Shown here: positions 8,864 through 17,166 of the stretch, piece after piece
Layout: each line of letters begins with the position of its first letter
Position numbering within the stretch: position 1 is the first letter of the stretch
Origin: Candidatus Zixiibacteriota bacterium
GTDB lineage: Bacteria; Zixibacteria; MSB-5A5; GN15; FEB-12
NCBI GenBank assembly: GCA_022571845.1
Contig: JACZXB010000007.1
Span: 1-64,000 of the forward strand
Reading direction: 5' to 3'
DNA length: 64,000 nucleotides
The notes under the pieces: generated by a model
What the model was told of the DNA's origin: nothing
The model's database searches: none
What the model saw: only the letters and a program-made list of their open reading frames with translations
Program-made: the position numbers and the translations under genes

Positions 8864-10252
8864 TTAACGAAGCTGAAGCACTAATTTTTTAGGGTCTGCT
8901 AAATATTCATGTACGCGGTGCAGGAACTGAACCGCAATGTGGCCGTCTATTAAGCGATGGTCAAACGATAAGCAAAACGTGCAGATATCTCTGACCTTGA
9001 TTTCGCCATCAACCACCCAGGGCTTTTTCATAATAGCGTGCACGCCAAGAATCGCCACCTGCGGCTGATTGATAATCGGAGTCGAGGCGGTGGCCCCGAA
9101 CATTCCGGCATTGGTCACCGTAAATGTGCCGCCGCTGACATCATCGGGCAGCAATTTATTAGTGCGCGCCTTGTTGCCCAGCTGGTTTATCTCAACCGCC
9201 AGTTCAACAATCGTCTTTTTATCGGCGTCTTTGATTACCGGAACTATCAAGCCATCTTCACGCGCTACGGCGATGCCAACATTGTAATAATTTTTGACTA
9301 TTATTTCTTTGTCGGTCAGTGAAGCATTCATCAGCGGAAATTCTTTCATGGCTGTTGTCGCGGCCTTTATGATAAACGGCATAAAAGTAATATTAGCGCC
9401 GTAGGTCGCTCTAAAATCAACTTTGATGCTGTTGCGGTAAGCGACCAGTTCGGTGAAATCGATATCTTCGAAAGTCGTCACATGGGGGGACGTCCGTTTG
9501 GACATGACCATATGGTCGGCTATCATTTTGCGTGCACCCTGTAGCGGGCTGCGAGTTTCTCTCTGTTCAGCAGGTAGTGGCTGGAAAACAGGAATCTGAA
9601 CTTCAACTTTTGGCTTCTGTGGCTCAGCTGCCGGAGCGACAGCAGCCATCCTGCCTGCCCCTGCGGAAAACGGAACCGGAGGTGCCGGAGCAGCTATCGG
9701 GCCGGCTGTAAAGCCTCTTCCCTGTGAGCGGGTTTCCACCGCCCGGGTGACATCATCGACAGTGATAAGACCTTCTTTGCCGGTCGGGGTAATAACCAGC
9801 GGGTCGAGCGAATACTCACGAATCATCATGCGAACTTTGGGGGACATCTTGCCCTTGCCGATAGCAGCAGTCGCATTAACAGGCGGAGCCATCGTGGCTG
9901 CCACGGCACCACCACCGGAACTGACTGAAGGTACTGCCGGTGCTACTGACGCAACTTGGGCTGGTTGGGCTTGGGATTCGGAAGCGTCACTTGAGCCTTT
10001 GACCGCATCGCCGCTGCCGTCGTCAATGATCGCTATCCGGGCGCCTACTGGCACCACTTCACCCTCTTTGACCAGAATCTCTTTTAAAATACCGTTCACT
10101 TCGGAGGGGATTTCGATATTGACCTTGTCAGTCATCAATTCGACTAAGGGCTGATTTAGCTCAATTTTATCGCCTATTTTGACTTTCCATTCCAGAATCG
10201 TGCCCTCCAGCACAGATTCACCCATTTGCGGGACTACTACTTCAACAGCCAT
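8864..10252 (-). CDS. Dihydrolipoamide acyltransferase (E2) of a 2-oxoacid dehydrogenase complex
   Basis: A 462-residue E2 protein. Residues 1-75 form a single lipoyl domain with the modified lysine at 43 (ELMTDKVNIEIPS). A Pro/Ala-rich linker follows, then a peripheral subunit-binding domain at about 135-170 (KMSPKVRMMIREY), a second linker, and the catalytic domain. His432 lies in SFDHRLIDGH. The DKVN context and overall layout suit branched-chain or pyruvate E2, and the sequence does not settle which. E1 and E3 genes are not adjacent. It is the first gene of the E2-lipB-fabL run. Confidence 0.92.
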   Translation of the reverse strand: MAVEVVVPQMGESVLEGTILEWKVKIGDKIELNQPLVELMTDKVNIEIPSEVNGILKEILVKEGEVVPVGARIAIIDDGSGDAVKGSSDASESQAQPAQVASVAPAVPSVSSGGGAVAATMAPPVNATAAIGKGKMSPKVRMMIREYSLDPLVITPTGKEGLITVDDVTRAVETRSQGRGFTAGPIAAPAPPVPFSAGAGRMAAVAPAAEPQKPKVEVQIPVFQPLPAEQRETRSPLQGARKMIADHMVMSKRTSPHVTTFEDIDFTELVAYRNSIKVDFRATYGANITFMPFIIKAATTAMKEFPLMNASLTDKEIIVKNYYNVGIAVAREDGLIVPVIKDADKKTIVELAVEINQLGNKARTNKLLPDDVSGGTFTVTNAGMFGATASTPIINQPQVAILGVHAIMKKPWVVDGEIKVRDICTFCLSFDHRLIDGHIAVQFLHRVHEYLADPKKLVLQLR

Positions 10253-10695
10253 ATTTTTAACCTTTCGGCTTCACGGGAACCCACCTAAAAGGTGGGCCAC
10301 CCAGGACTCTCTGTCTTTTCATTCCTGTCATTTTGTCATTCCCGCGTTTTAATCCCGAGCGATGTCGAGGGGCAGGCGGGAATCCATATTCGTATTTTCA
10401 GTTGGAACAATAAACAAAAATGGAATTATCTAGTCAAGCTTGAGGATTTTGTGGGGAGTATCTGCTTTTATACAGTCATCCTGAGTCCGCCGCGGCGGAA
10501 AGGGTGCCACACCGGGTGTAAAATGGGTTCGTTTTGTTATATTTTAACATCTTTTTTTTAGTGAGGCCTCTGGTCATGTTGGTGGCCGCTTTATATGGGG
10601 GTATGACTGGGCTTTTTGCGGTGATGGGTGAGGGAATTTGGGGGGTCTGGGCACACATTAAATTGGGGTTATGAGGGCAGCTGCCACCCTCAAGG
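10253..10695. repeat. Gene-free repeat block upstream of the E2 gene
   Basis: This block contains GGGAACCCACC/GGTGGGCCACCC (10275-10302), a GTCATTCCCGC ... GCGGGAAT palindromic unit (10335-10385) related to R1, a 'tcatcctgagtccgcc' unit at 10477, and a third copy of AAATGGGTTCGTTTTGTTATA (10520-10560). The G-rich stretch at 10561-10690 shows no gene. Confidence 0.75.
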
Positions 10696-11697
10696 TTACT
10701 TACTTCGTTTCATTGCTCGTAGTTGAACCATAACTTGATCGCCGTATCGAGTGAGTCTCCATGCGATTGACTCTGCACTCCTCTCTATTAAGCCTAGTGA
10801 TCGTAATTGAATTTTTATTGTGTTAAAATCGTCTTCAACGCATCTAAAGTCGAAGAAACTGTGGACGCCTTTCAATTTTCTTCGGATGCTATCTATTGAC
10901 TCTGACTCAATCAATTTATTGATCATGGACTTTATTTCATGTTCACCTGCCCAAACTAACAAATTGGGTGCAATAAATCCAAATATTTTGTCCCATGTCA
11001 GTTCTATCTTTTGATCCACAGTTTCTTTAACTGTTGTAGCTACAAATGAGTACCTGAATCTTAATGTCACAGTATCTTCCGCCTGTGCCAATTCTTCTAT
11101 ACCTGCGGGGGGTTCCGTGCGCACTTTCCTTAACTGAGATTTCAGTTCATCAATACTCTGAGTCAATCGCAAAATCCTTCCAGAAGCATCTTCGGGAACT
11201 TTATCGGCCTTAATCCACCCCACTCTTGGATTTATACTTTTCATTTGATTTAAGCTTATTGCCACTTGACCTGCAAGCCCTTCAGGTGTTGTCCAAGCCT
11301 TGCACATTCGTTTTTTACAAAGTTGGCGAAATTCCTCCAATTTTTCCTTTCCTCCAGAATCCGATTCTGATTTCGCGCTTGGAATGTCCCCCGGTTCGCC
11401 ATGAATAAATGCCATAACAGGCACTTCACTTTCTACCGCATATTCATACTCTTTTTGAGTGTAGCTCTTCTCGTCATTTGCTATAGAACCGTACCTACCT
11501 GCTACTATTACAACATAATAGTCGCAGTCGCGAATCACTCTCTTGATTAATTCCCATTGTGACTCATCTCCAGCAGGAAAATATTCCATGCCAACGGGGA
11601 TACACTCACAACCTAATACTGCTTCAATAACTCTTTGCCGCTCTTCTCTTAAGTCTTCGAAAGTCGAACTTACAAATACTTGATATCTTTTATCCAT
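10696..11697 (-). CDS. DUF4062-domain protein
   Basis: A 333-residue protein. The N-terminus (about residues 5-110) is a DUF4062 domain: VFVSSTFEDLREERQRVIEAV, then YYVVIVAGRYGSI and SYTQKEYEYAV. This TIR-like alpha/beta module is often joined to NTPase or effector regions, including in proteins from defence loci. The remaining part has a short coiled coil (near RILRLTQSIDELKSQL) and a C-terminal region, rich in basic residues, that I do not recognise. No P-loop is visible. It begins 9 bases after the nadA stop, with AGGGG only 3 bases before the ATG. Low-GC codon use and the repeat-rich flanks suggest acquisition. Its role is unknown. Confidence 0.8.
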   Translation of the reverse strand: MDKRYQVFVSSTFEDLREERQRVIEAVLGCECIPVGMEYFPAGDESQWELIKRVIRDCDYYVVIVAGRYGSIANDEKSYTQKEYEYAVESEVPVMAFIHGEPGDIPSAKSESDSGGKEKLEEFRQLCKKRMCKAWTTPEGLAGQVAISLNQMKSINPRVGWIKADKVPEDASGRILRLTQSIDELKSQLRKVRTEPPAGIEELAQAEDTVTLRFRYSFVATTVKETVDQKIELTWDKIFGFIAPNLLVWAGEHEIKSMINKLIESESIDSIRRKLKGVHSFFDFRCVEDDFNTIKIQLRSLGLIERSAESIAWRLTRYGDQVMVQLRAMKRSK

Positions 11698-11706
11698 TTC
11701 CCCTAT

Positions 11707-12786
11707 CTAGCTTATCTCCAGCATTTTATCAAGCGCCAGTCTGGCTTCGGAGCGTTTTGGTTCGGTGACGACTATCGGTTTGATGTCGGCTAAGTTTTCA
11801 AGTGTATAGGCCAGGTCGTTTATCGTTGTGCGGTACATGTTGGCGCAGACAGGACAGGTCTGGCCGGAGAGTTCAAAAATCTTTTTGTCGGGGTGGTCGT
11901 GCGCCATGCGGTTTATCAGGTTTATCTCGGTGCCGATGGCAATAGTCGCACCGGCCGGAGCACTTTCGCAGTACTCGACGATGAACTTGGTAGAGCCGAC
12001 CCCATCGGCAAGTTTGACGACATTATGCGGGGTTTCGGGATGCACTATTATTTTGACATCGGGATATTTTTCGCGCACTTCAGTGACATGTTCGGGAATA
12101 AAATTTGTATGGACGTGGCAGTGACCTTTCCAGAGGATAATTTTGGCGCGCTTGACTTCTTCAGCCGAGAGGCCGCCATCGTCACGGGAGAAATCCCAGA
12201 TGACCATTTCTTCGGGTTTGATGCCGTACTTGATGCCGGTGTTGTAACCGAGATGCTGGTCAGGAAAGAAAAACACTTTTTCGCGCTGCTTGAAGGACCA
12301 CTCCATAGCGGCGGCGGCGTTTGAGGAAGTACAGATAATCCCGCCGTTTTTTCCGGTGAATGCTTTGAGACCGGCGGCAGTATTCATATACGAGACGGGC
12401 ATGATATTTTCGGCACCGCCGAATTCTTCAAGGTAGTCCCAGGCGGCCAGAACATCGGCCATCTCAGCCATGTCGGCCATCGGACAGCCAGCCAGCGGAT
12501 TGGGCAGGTAAACCATTTTTGAGAGGTCGGTCAGGATATCCGCCGATTCGGCCATAAAGTGCACGCCGCAGAAGACTATCGACTCGACATCTTTTTTCTC
12601 AGCGGCGATTTTTGAAAGGCCGTAAGAGTCGCCGATATGGTCGGCATGCTCGACAACTTCGAGCCGCTGATAGTGATGCGCTAAAATGGTCAGACTGCTG
12701 CCGAGTTTTTCTCTGGCGGCAGTGATGCGGTTTTTCAGGTCATCCTGTGTCGCCTGACGGTATTCTTGTGGTAATGAAAAGTACAT
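11707..12786 (-). CDS. nadA: NadA, quinolinate synthase
   Basis: A [4Fe-4S] enzyme that condenses iminoaspartate with dihydroxyacetone phosphate to quinolinate in de novo NAD synthesis. The cluster cysteines are visible in NPLAGCPMADM, ICTSSNAAA and GQTCPVCANMYR. The substrate-binding blocks HYQRLEVVEHADHIGDS and HPETPHNV are also present. The 359-residue length is normal. nadB and nadC are not in the window. The DUF4062 gene is immediately downstream and could be co-transcribed without being functionally linked. Confidence 0.95.
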   Translation of the reverse strand: MYFSLPQEYRQATQDDLKNRITAAREKLGSSLTILAHHYQRLEVVEHADHIGDSYGLSKIAAEKKDVESIVFCGVHFMAESADILTDLSKMVYLPNPLAGCPMADMAEMADVLAAWDYLEEFGGAENIMPVSYMNTAAGLKAFTGKNGGIICTSSNAAAAMEWSFKQREKVFFFPDQHLGYNTGIKYGIKPEEMVIWDFSRDDGGLSAEEVKRAKIILWKGHCHVHTNFIPEHVTEVREKYPDVKIIVHPETPHNVVKLADGVGSTKFIVEYCESAPAGATIAIGTEINLINRMAHDHPDKKIFELSGQTCPVCANMYRTTINDLAYTLENLADIKPIVVTEPKRSEARLALDKMLEIS

Positions 12787-13321
12787 GGTATTTATCTATT
12801 CATATCAGTTCGTTTCGACAAGGTCAAGTTTTCTTGGGACAGTTTTCTCCATGGTTGAATAATGCTTCGACTCCGCTCAACATGACGTTTATTTGATGCT
12901 TCGTCTTCCTCAAGGGGCAGATGAGGACCCGTCTCACGCGGGCCGCCCACAATATTCAAGTCTTTAAGGTATCATGCTTCGACGCTTCGACAAGCTCAGC
13001 ATGACTTATTATATTTTATCAACCCTTAACTTTTAGTCATTCTGAGCCTGTCGAAGGGTGATTGACTCAAGACTGAGATTGCTTCTTCGCTTGCGGCGAA
13101 TCGCAATGACTGATTTTCGATGCTTCTACTCCCGCGATTCCCACAGGACTTTGTCCGCTCAGCATGACTATTTTATCTTATTTTAGGTAGGGCAGAACCC
13201 TATAGCGGTTCTGCCGTTATTAGGATCCCACCGTAAGCAGTGGGCGACCTAAACCTCTTAATGTCGAAACCACGCCCAGGAAGCGGGTTTCGACCTACTC
13301 AAATACTCTCAGCATGACTTA
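12787..13321. repeat. Gene-free repeat block between nadA and the FNR gene
   Basis: This block is made of short dispersed units: GCTTCGACTCCGCTCAACATGAC (12864-12886), related copies at 12975-13007 and 13036-13061 (the latter inverted), an 'agattgcttcttcgcttgcgg' unit near 13077, a GGTAGGGCAGAACCC/GGTTCTGCC palindrome (13186-13215), CCCACCGTAAGCAGTGGG (13225-13243) and the inverted R3 copy (13261-13300). No gene was found. Confidence 0.8.
13261..13300. repeat. Palindromic repeat R3, copy 2 (inverted)
   Basis: The reverse complement of the unit at 5521-5560, with 37 of 40 bases identical. Both have GTCGAAACC/GGTTTCGAC arms. Confidence 0.85.
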
Positions 13322-14389
13322 TTAAGTCTTAGCGACTTGGTCCCCTTTTTGTTTCTGCTTGGCGATTTTTCTGAGCGCCAGCACATGTTTATCGGTCGAA
13401 TGTCCCGGACTGATTTTGGCCTTGGGGTCAATATCATGCTTGGCGTTATTGACCGCAATAGCCACTTCGCCACAGCCCAAAGAAATAAGTTTCAGCTTGC
13501 CATCGTAGGCCACGATATCCCCGGCCGCAAATACGCCCTTGACGTTTGTGCGCATTCTACTATCTACAACAATGGTATCCTTTTCCAGTTCCAGGCCCCA
13601 GTCGGTTATTGGCCCCAAATCGGTGATAAAGCCGATACTCAGCACTATTGCTTCAATATCGAGCGTTAGTTCTTCATCAGTTTTGGTCTGGTGTAAAGTG
13701 ACTTTTTCAACCCCTCCGTTGCCTTGAATCTCTTTGATCTCCCAAAATGGGTATTTCATGGTGACAGAGGAGTTCATTACTTTTTCGATGGTGTGCTCGT
13801 GGGCGGTAAACATGCTGTTTCTGTGTATGTGCGTGACAGATTTTGCCACCTTTTCAAGCATCATTGAGTAGTCAAAGGCAGCGTCGCCGCCGCCGACTAT
13901 CAGCACGTTTTTATTTATGAAATTGTCAATCGGATTTACAAAATAATAGACGCCGTTGCCCTCGTACTTTTCAAGGTTTAGAATATCGAATTTGCGCGGT
14001 GTATAGGAGCCAAGACCGGCGCAGATCACCACTGTTTTGGTCCAGTGTTGCCCCTTGTTGGAAGTTATTTTTATGGTGCCATCATCAAGATGCTCTAAGC
14101 CGGTGACTTTTTCTTCCATGCAAAACGTCTGCGGATAGAGACAGGCCTGCTCATACATTACTTTTACCAGATCTTTGGCAAAAATTGCGGGGAAACCGGC
14201 CATATCATAGATATATTTTTCAGGGTAAAGGGCAGTCAGTCCTCCCCCTACCTCACCCAGCATGTCGATAACTTTTGATTTCATCAGGCGGAGTCCGGCA
14301 TAGTACATGCCATATAGTGCGACCGGGCCGGCGCCTATAAAAGTTATATCGAAGAGGTCTTTTTCTGCTGCTGCTGTCATTGTGCTCAA
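13322..14389 (-). CDS. Ferredoxin/flavodoxin-NADP+ reductase, thioredoxin-reductase-like type
   Basis: A 355-residue two-dinucleotide-domain flavoprotein. The FAD motif is IGAGPVALYG (18-27) and the NADPH motif is VGGGDAAFD. The C-terminal FAD block contains GVFAAGDIVAYDGK. The redox CxxC of thioredoxin reductase is absent, which points to the TrxR-like ferredoxin-NADP reductases (YumC type). It would exchange electrons between NADPH and ferredoxin in the cytoplasm. The C-terminal extension (about 25 residues, rich in Lys) covers the length usual for this type. The peroxiredoxin gene upstream is on the same strand, about 95 bases away. Confidence 0.9.
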   Translation of the reverse strand: MSTMTAAAEKDLFDITFIGAGPVALYGMYYAGLRLMKSKVIDMLGEVGGGLTALYPEKYIYDMAGFPAIFAKDLVKVMYEQACLYPQTFCMEEKVTGLEHLDDGTIKITSNKGQHWTKTVVICAGLGSYTPRKFDILNLEKYEGNGVYYFVNPIDNFINKNVLIVGGGDAAFDYSMMLEKVAKSVTHIHRNSMFTAHEHTIEKVMNSSVTMKYPFWEIKEIQGNGGVEKVTLHQTKTDEELTLDIEAIVLSIGFITDLGPITDWGLELEKDTIVVDSRMRTNVKGVFAAGDIVAYDGKLKLISLGCGEVAIAVNNAKHDIDPKAKISPGHSTDKHVLALRKIAKQKQKGDQVAKT

Positions 14390-14484
14390 TTTATCACCTA
14401 ATTTTGGAAATTAACACTTTCAAATTCTTGCTTCAATTTTTTTGGTGGAATCAGGCCGGCAAGCGGCTGCCGGAATTCAGTTTT

Positions 14485-14994
14485 TTAGTCGCGACCCGCT
14501 GCCGTCTGGCTGACAAGCTTAGCCATTTGGTCAAAAAGGTCGATTGTTTCAGGTATTTCTTCAAAGCCATACCGATCAATAAAACGAATTTTGCCATTAA
14601 TATCAATCAGGAAAACTGACCTTTCTGCATAGCCTTTTTCTGAGAGCACTCCGTATCTTCGGGAAACCTGGCCGTGCGGAAAATAGTCCGACATCAGCGG
14701 AAAACTGAAATCCCCGCATGAACTTGCCCAGGCAATGTGACAGGGAATTGAGTCGACCGAGACGCACAAGAGCTGGCAGTTGCAGTCGTTAAAAAAGCCG
14801 ATGTTTTCCTGATAGCCGGGGATTTGAACAGAACAGGCCGGGGTCCAGTCGCCCGGATAAAAGGCCAGCACAACATTGTGGCGGCCACGGTACCAGCCCA
14901 GGTTGAGCTTGCCTTCATTGTGAGTCGGCAGGGTGAAATCGGGGGCTTCGTCGCCTACCTGTAATTGGCGATTATTTTTAGAAGATTCGTTCAT
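14485..14994 (-). CDS. Peroxiredoxin (AhpC/TSA family)
   Basis: A 169-residue thioredoxin-fold peroxidase. The peroxidatic site is [11 protein letters not shown] with Cys54, following the PxxxTxxC rule. The N-terminal [11 protein letters not shown] and the later [22 protein letters not shown] are typical. It probably reduces peroxides with thioredoxin. An odd feature is the number of extra cysteines in the 70-100 region ([13 protein letters not shown] and the [15 protein letters not shown] that follows), where most relatives have none or one. One of them may be the resolving cysteine. It lies between gltX and the FNR gene on the same strand. Confidence 0.9.
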   Translation of the reverse strand: MNESSKNNRQLQVGDEAPDFTLPTHNEGKLNLGWYRGRHNVVLAFYPGDWTPACSVQIPGYQENIGFFNDCNCQLLCVSVDSIPCHIAWASSCGDFSFPLMSDYFPHGQVSRRYGVLSEKGYAERSVFLIDINGKIRFIDRYGFEEIPETIDLFDQMAKLVSQTAAGRD

Positions 14995-15021
14995 GACTAA
15001 AAGTTTAGAATTGACTGTAAA

Positions 15022-16467
15022 CTACATATTTGAATTAATAAAATCAACAGCCTTGCGGATTCGGGTGACCACCCGCTTTTGTCCGACCAGTTCAAGCAGA
15101 ACAAACAACCCCGGGCCGACCGACATGCCGGAAACAGCCAGTCTGGTGGGATGTATCAATTTCCCACGCTTTAGACCTTTTTCATCAGCAAGTTTATCCA
15201 GTTCTGCTTCTGCTGTTTCTTTGCTGAATTCAGAAAGTTTTTCAAAGCGTTCAGCCAGTTCGGCCAAGAAAACAGCGTTTTCTGAGTTGAATTGTTTTTC
15301 GGCAGCTTCTTGGTCGTAGTCGAATTCGTCTTTGAAAAAATAAGCGCCTAACGAAACAAAATCTGTCAGTTTTCTCACCCGTTCTTTTAGCGAATCTATG
15401 ACACGTAGCAGATATTCTGAGTTCGCTGCCATGTTTCCGTTATCCGGACCCAGCTTATCTTTAAATAGCTCAGATACGATTGGCGCTAACTCAATGGTTG
15501 GTTTTTTCATTATGTGCTGTTTGTTAAATGCGATGAGTTTTTCTTCGTCGAAGATAGCGTTGGCCGAATTAAAATTTGCCGAATCAAAAATTTCAATTAG
15601 TTCTTTAACCGTATAAATTTCGCGCTCAGTCTTTGATGACCAGCCCAGGGTGCAGAGGTAGTTGAACATCGCTTCGGGGAGAATGCCCTCGTTCAGATAC
15701 TCGGCGACATCTTTATCACCCAGGCGCTTTGATATTTTTTTCTTATCGGGCCGTAAAAGCAGCGGCACATGGCCGAATTTCGGCTGCTCATAGCCCAGGG
15801 CTTTGTAAATATGAATTTGTTTAAAAGTGTTGGTAATATGGTCATTACCGCGAATAACATGACTGATTTTCATCTGGTGGTCATCGACCACTACTGCCAG
15901 ATTATAGGTAGCGCTGCCATCGGAACGAGCGATAATGAAATCCTCTATTTCTGTGTTCTGCCGTTTTAGCTCACCCGCGACCATGTCGGTGTAGGTTGTC
16001 TCTCCCTCTGGTATGCGTATCCTGATTGCAAACGGCACACCTTCCGCGATCTTGTTGGCACAGTCTTCTTCAGTATGTTTCAGACAGCGGCGGTCGTATC
16101 GGGGCGGGCGTTTCTCAGCACGGGCTTTCTCTCTGGATGCTTCAAGTTGTTCCGGAGTGCAAAAACAGCAGTAGCCGTGGCCGCTTTCAAGAATCTGATG
16201 AGCTACTGCGCTGTAAATATCCTTGCGCTGCGATTGCAGAATTATCTCTTCGTCGCTAACCAGGCCCAGCTTATTAAGTGCTTCAAGTATATTATAAACT
16301 AAAGCCGGGTCGGAGCGTTCAACATCGGTATCTTCAATCCGCACCAGAAACTTGCCGCCATGATGACGGGCATATAGATAATTAAAAATAGCAGTACGGG
16401 CGGTACCAACGTGAAGATATCCCGACGGCGACGGTGCAATGCGCACTCTTACTTTTGAATCAGACAT
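15022..16467 (-). CDS. gltX: GltX, glutamyl-tRNA synthetase
   Basis: A class I aminoacyl-tRNA synthetase charging tRNA-Glu. The HIGH-type motif is YLHVGTAR (residues 17-24), and the KMSKS-type motif is KKISKRLG (243-250). Cys100, Cys101, Cys103 and Cys128 form a zinc-binding-like cluster in the acceptor-binding region. The C-terminal anticodon-binding domain is complete. Length is 481, which is normal. Whether it also makes Glu-tRNA(Gln) cannot be told, because no gatCAB or glnS is in the window. Confidence 0.95.
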   Translation of the reverse strand: MSDSKVRVRIAPSPSGYLHVGTARTAIFNYLYARHHGGKFLVRIEDTDVERSDPALVYNILEALNKLGLVSDEEIILQSQRKDIYSAVAHQILESGHGYCCFCTPEQLEASREKARAEKRPPRYDRRCLKHTEEDCANKIAEGVPFAIRIRIPEGETTYTDMVAGELKRQNTEIEDFIIARSDGSATYNLAVVVDDHQMKISHVIRGNDHITNTFKQIHIYKALGYEQPKFGHVPLLLRPDKKKISKRLGDKDVAEYLNEGILPEAMFNYLCTLGWSSKTEREIYTVKELIEIFDSANFNSANAIFDEEKLIAFNKQHIMKKPTIELAPIVSELFKDKLGPDNGNMAANSEYLLRVIDSLKERVRKLTDFVSLGAYFFKDEFDYDQEAAEKQFNSENAVFLAELAERFEKLSEFSKETAEAELDKLADEKGLKRGKLIHPTRLAVSGMSVGPGLFVLLELVGQKRVVTRIRKAVDFINSNM

Positions 16468-16487
16468 AATAATAATTGCTTAATGGA

Positions 16488-17102
16488 TTAGTCGTTACTC
16501 AAATAATCGGGCGGTTTAAATTTATCGTTGTCTTTCTCTGCTTCTTTTGGAGGCGGAGGTGGCGGAGCAGGTGTAGCTGTAGAATCGGTGAGAGGGTCTG
16601 TTTCTGCATTTGCCGGTTTGGCGCTGCCTGAAACCGGAGGCGGCGGCGGCGGGACTATCTGTTTTGCTTTTATTGGCTGAATAGTCAGAGATTCCAGACC
16701 TGCCTGCGCGCCTAATGGCGCGGCTATTGGCCCGGCCGCCTGAGTATTTGCCACCGGATTTAAGACAAATTCCAAACCACCTGTCATTCTGACTATTAGA
16801 TTGTAAAAGCCAACGATTACAGCTCCGGCAATTGTTCCAAAAACAGCATTCCCCATTGAAAACAGAAAACCCATCACAAATACATAAATTGCTATGGGGA
16901 AGCCGCCCTGCATATCAAAAACTTCTTCGGGCATAATCATTAATTCTGTGGCTATTGCCAGGAAAGCACCGGTGAAAATGCCGTAAAAAATCCCGAGGAC
17001 GAAACCTACTATCAGGTTCACGAAAAACATGACCTTTATATATGACCAGGTGCTTATTGATTTTAGCTCATACCGCATTAAAACGCTCCTGTCTTTGGAC
17101 AT
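16488..17102 (-). CDS. Proline-rich membrane protein of unknown function
   Basis: A 204-residue protein. Residues 10-110 contain two or three membrane segments (FVNLIVGFVLGIFYGIF, IAIYVFVMGFLFSMGNAVFG, IAGAVIVGFYNLIV). Residues 120-204 are a disordered tail with runs of six prolines at two places. The N-terminal MRYELKSISTWSYIKV followed by a hydrophobic hairpin faintly recalls DUF3566-type proteins, which is not certain. It starts 20 bases after the gltX start region on the same strand and is probably the first gene of a gltX transcript. The function is unknown. Confidence 0.75.
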   Translation of the reverse strand: MSKDRSVLMRYELKSISTWSYIKVMFFVNLIVGFVLGIFYGIFTGAFLAIATELMIMPEEVFDMQGGFPIAIYVFVMGFLFSMGNAVFGTIAGAVIVGFYNLIVRMTGGLEFVLNPVANTQAAGPIAAPLGAQAGLESLTIQPIKAKQIVPPPPPPVSGSAKPANAETDPLTDSTATPAPPPPPPKEAEKDNDKFKPPDYLSND

Positions 17103-17166
17103 TTGCTAATAGATTCAGTCTAAGAAGTAACTTGAACATGGTCAACATATATAACAGCAATTTGTA

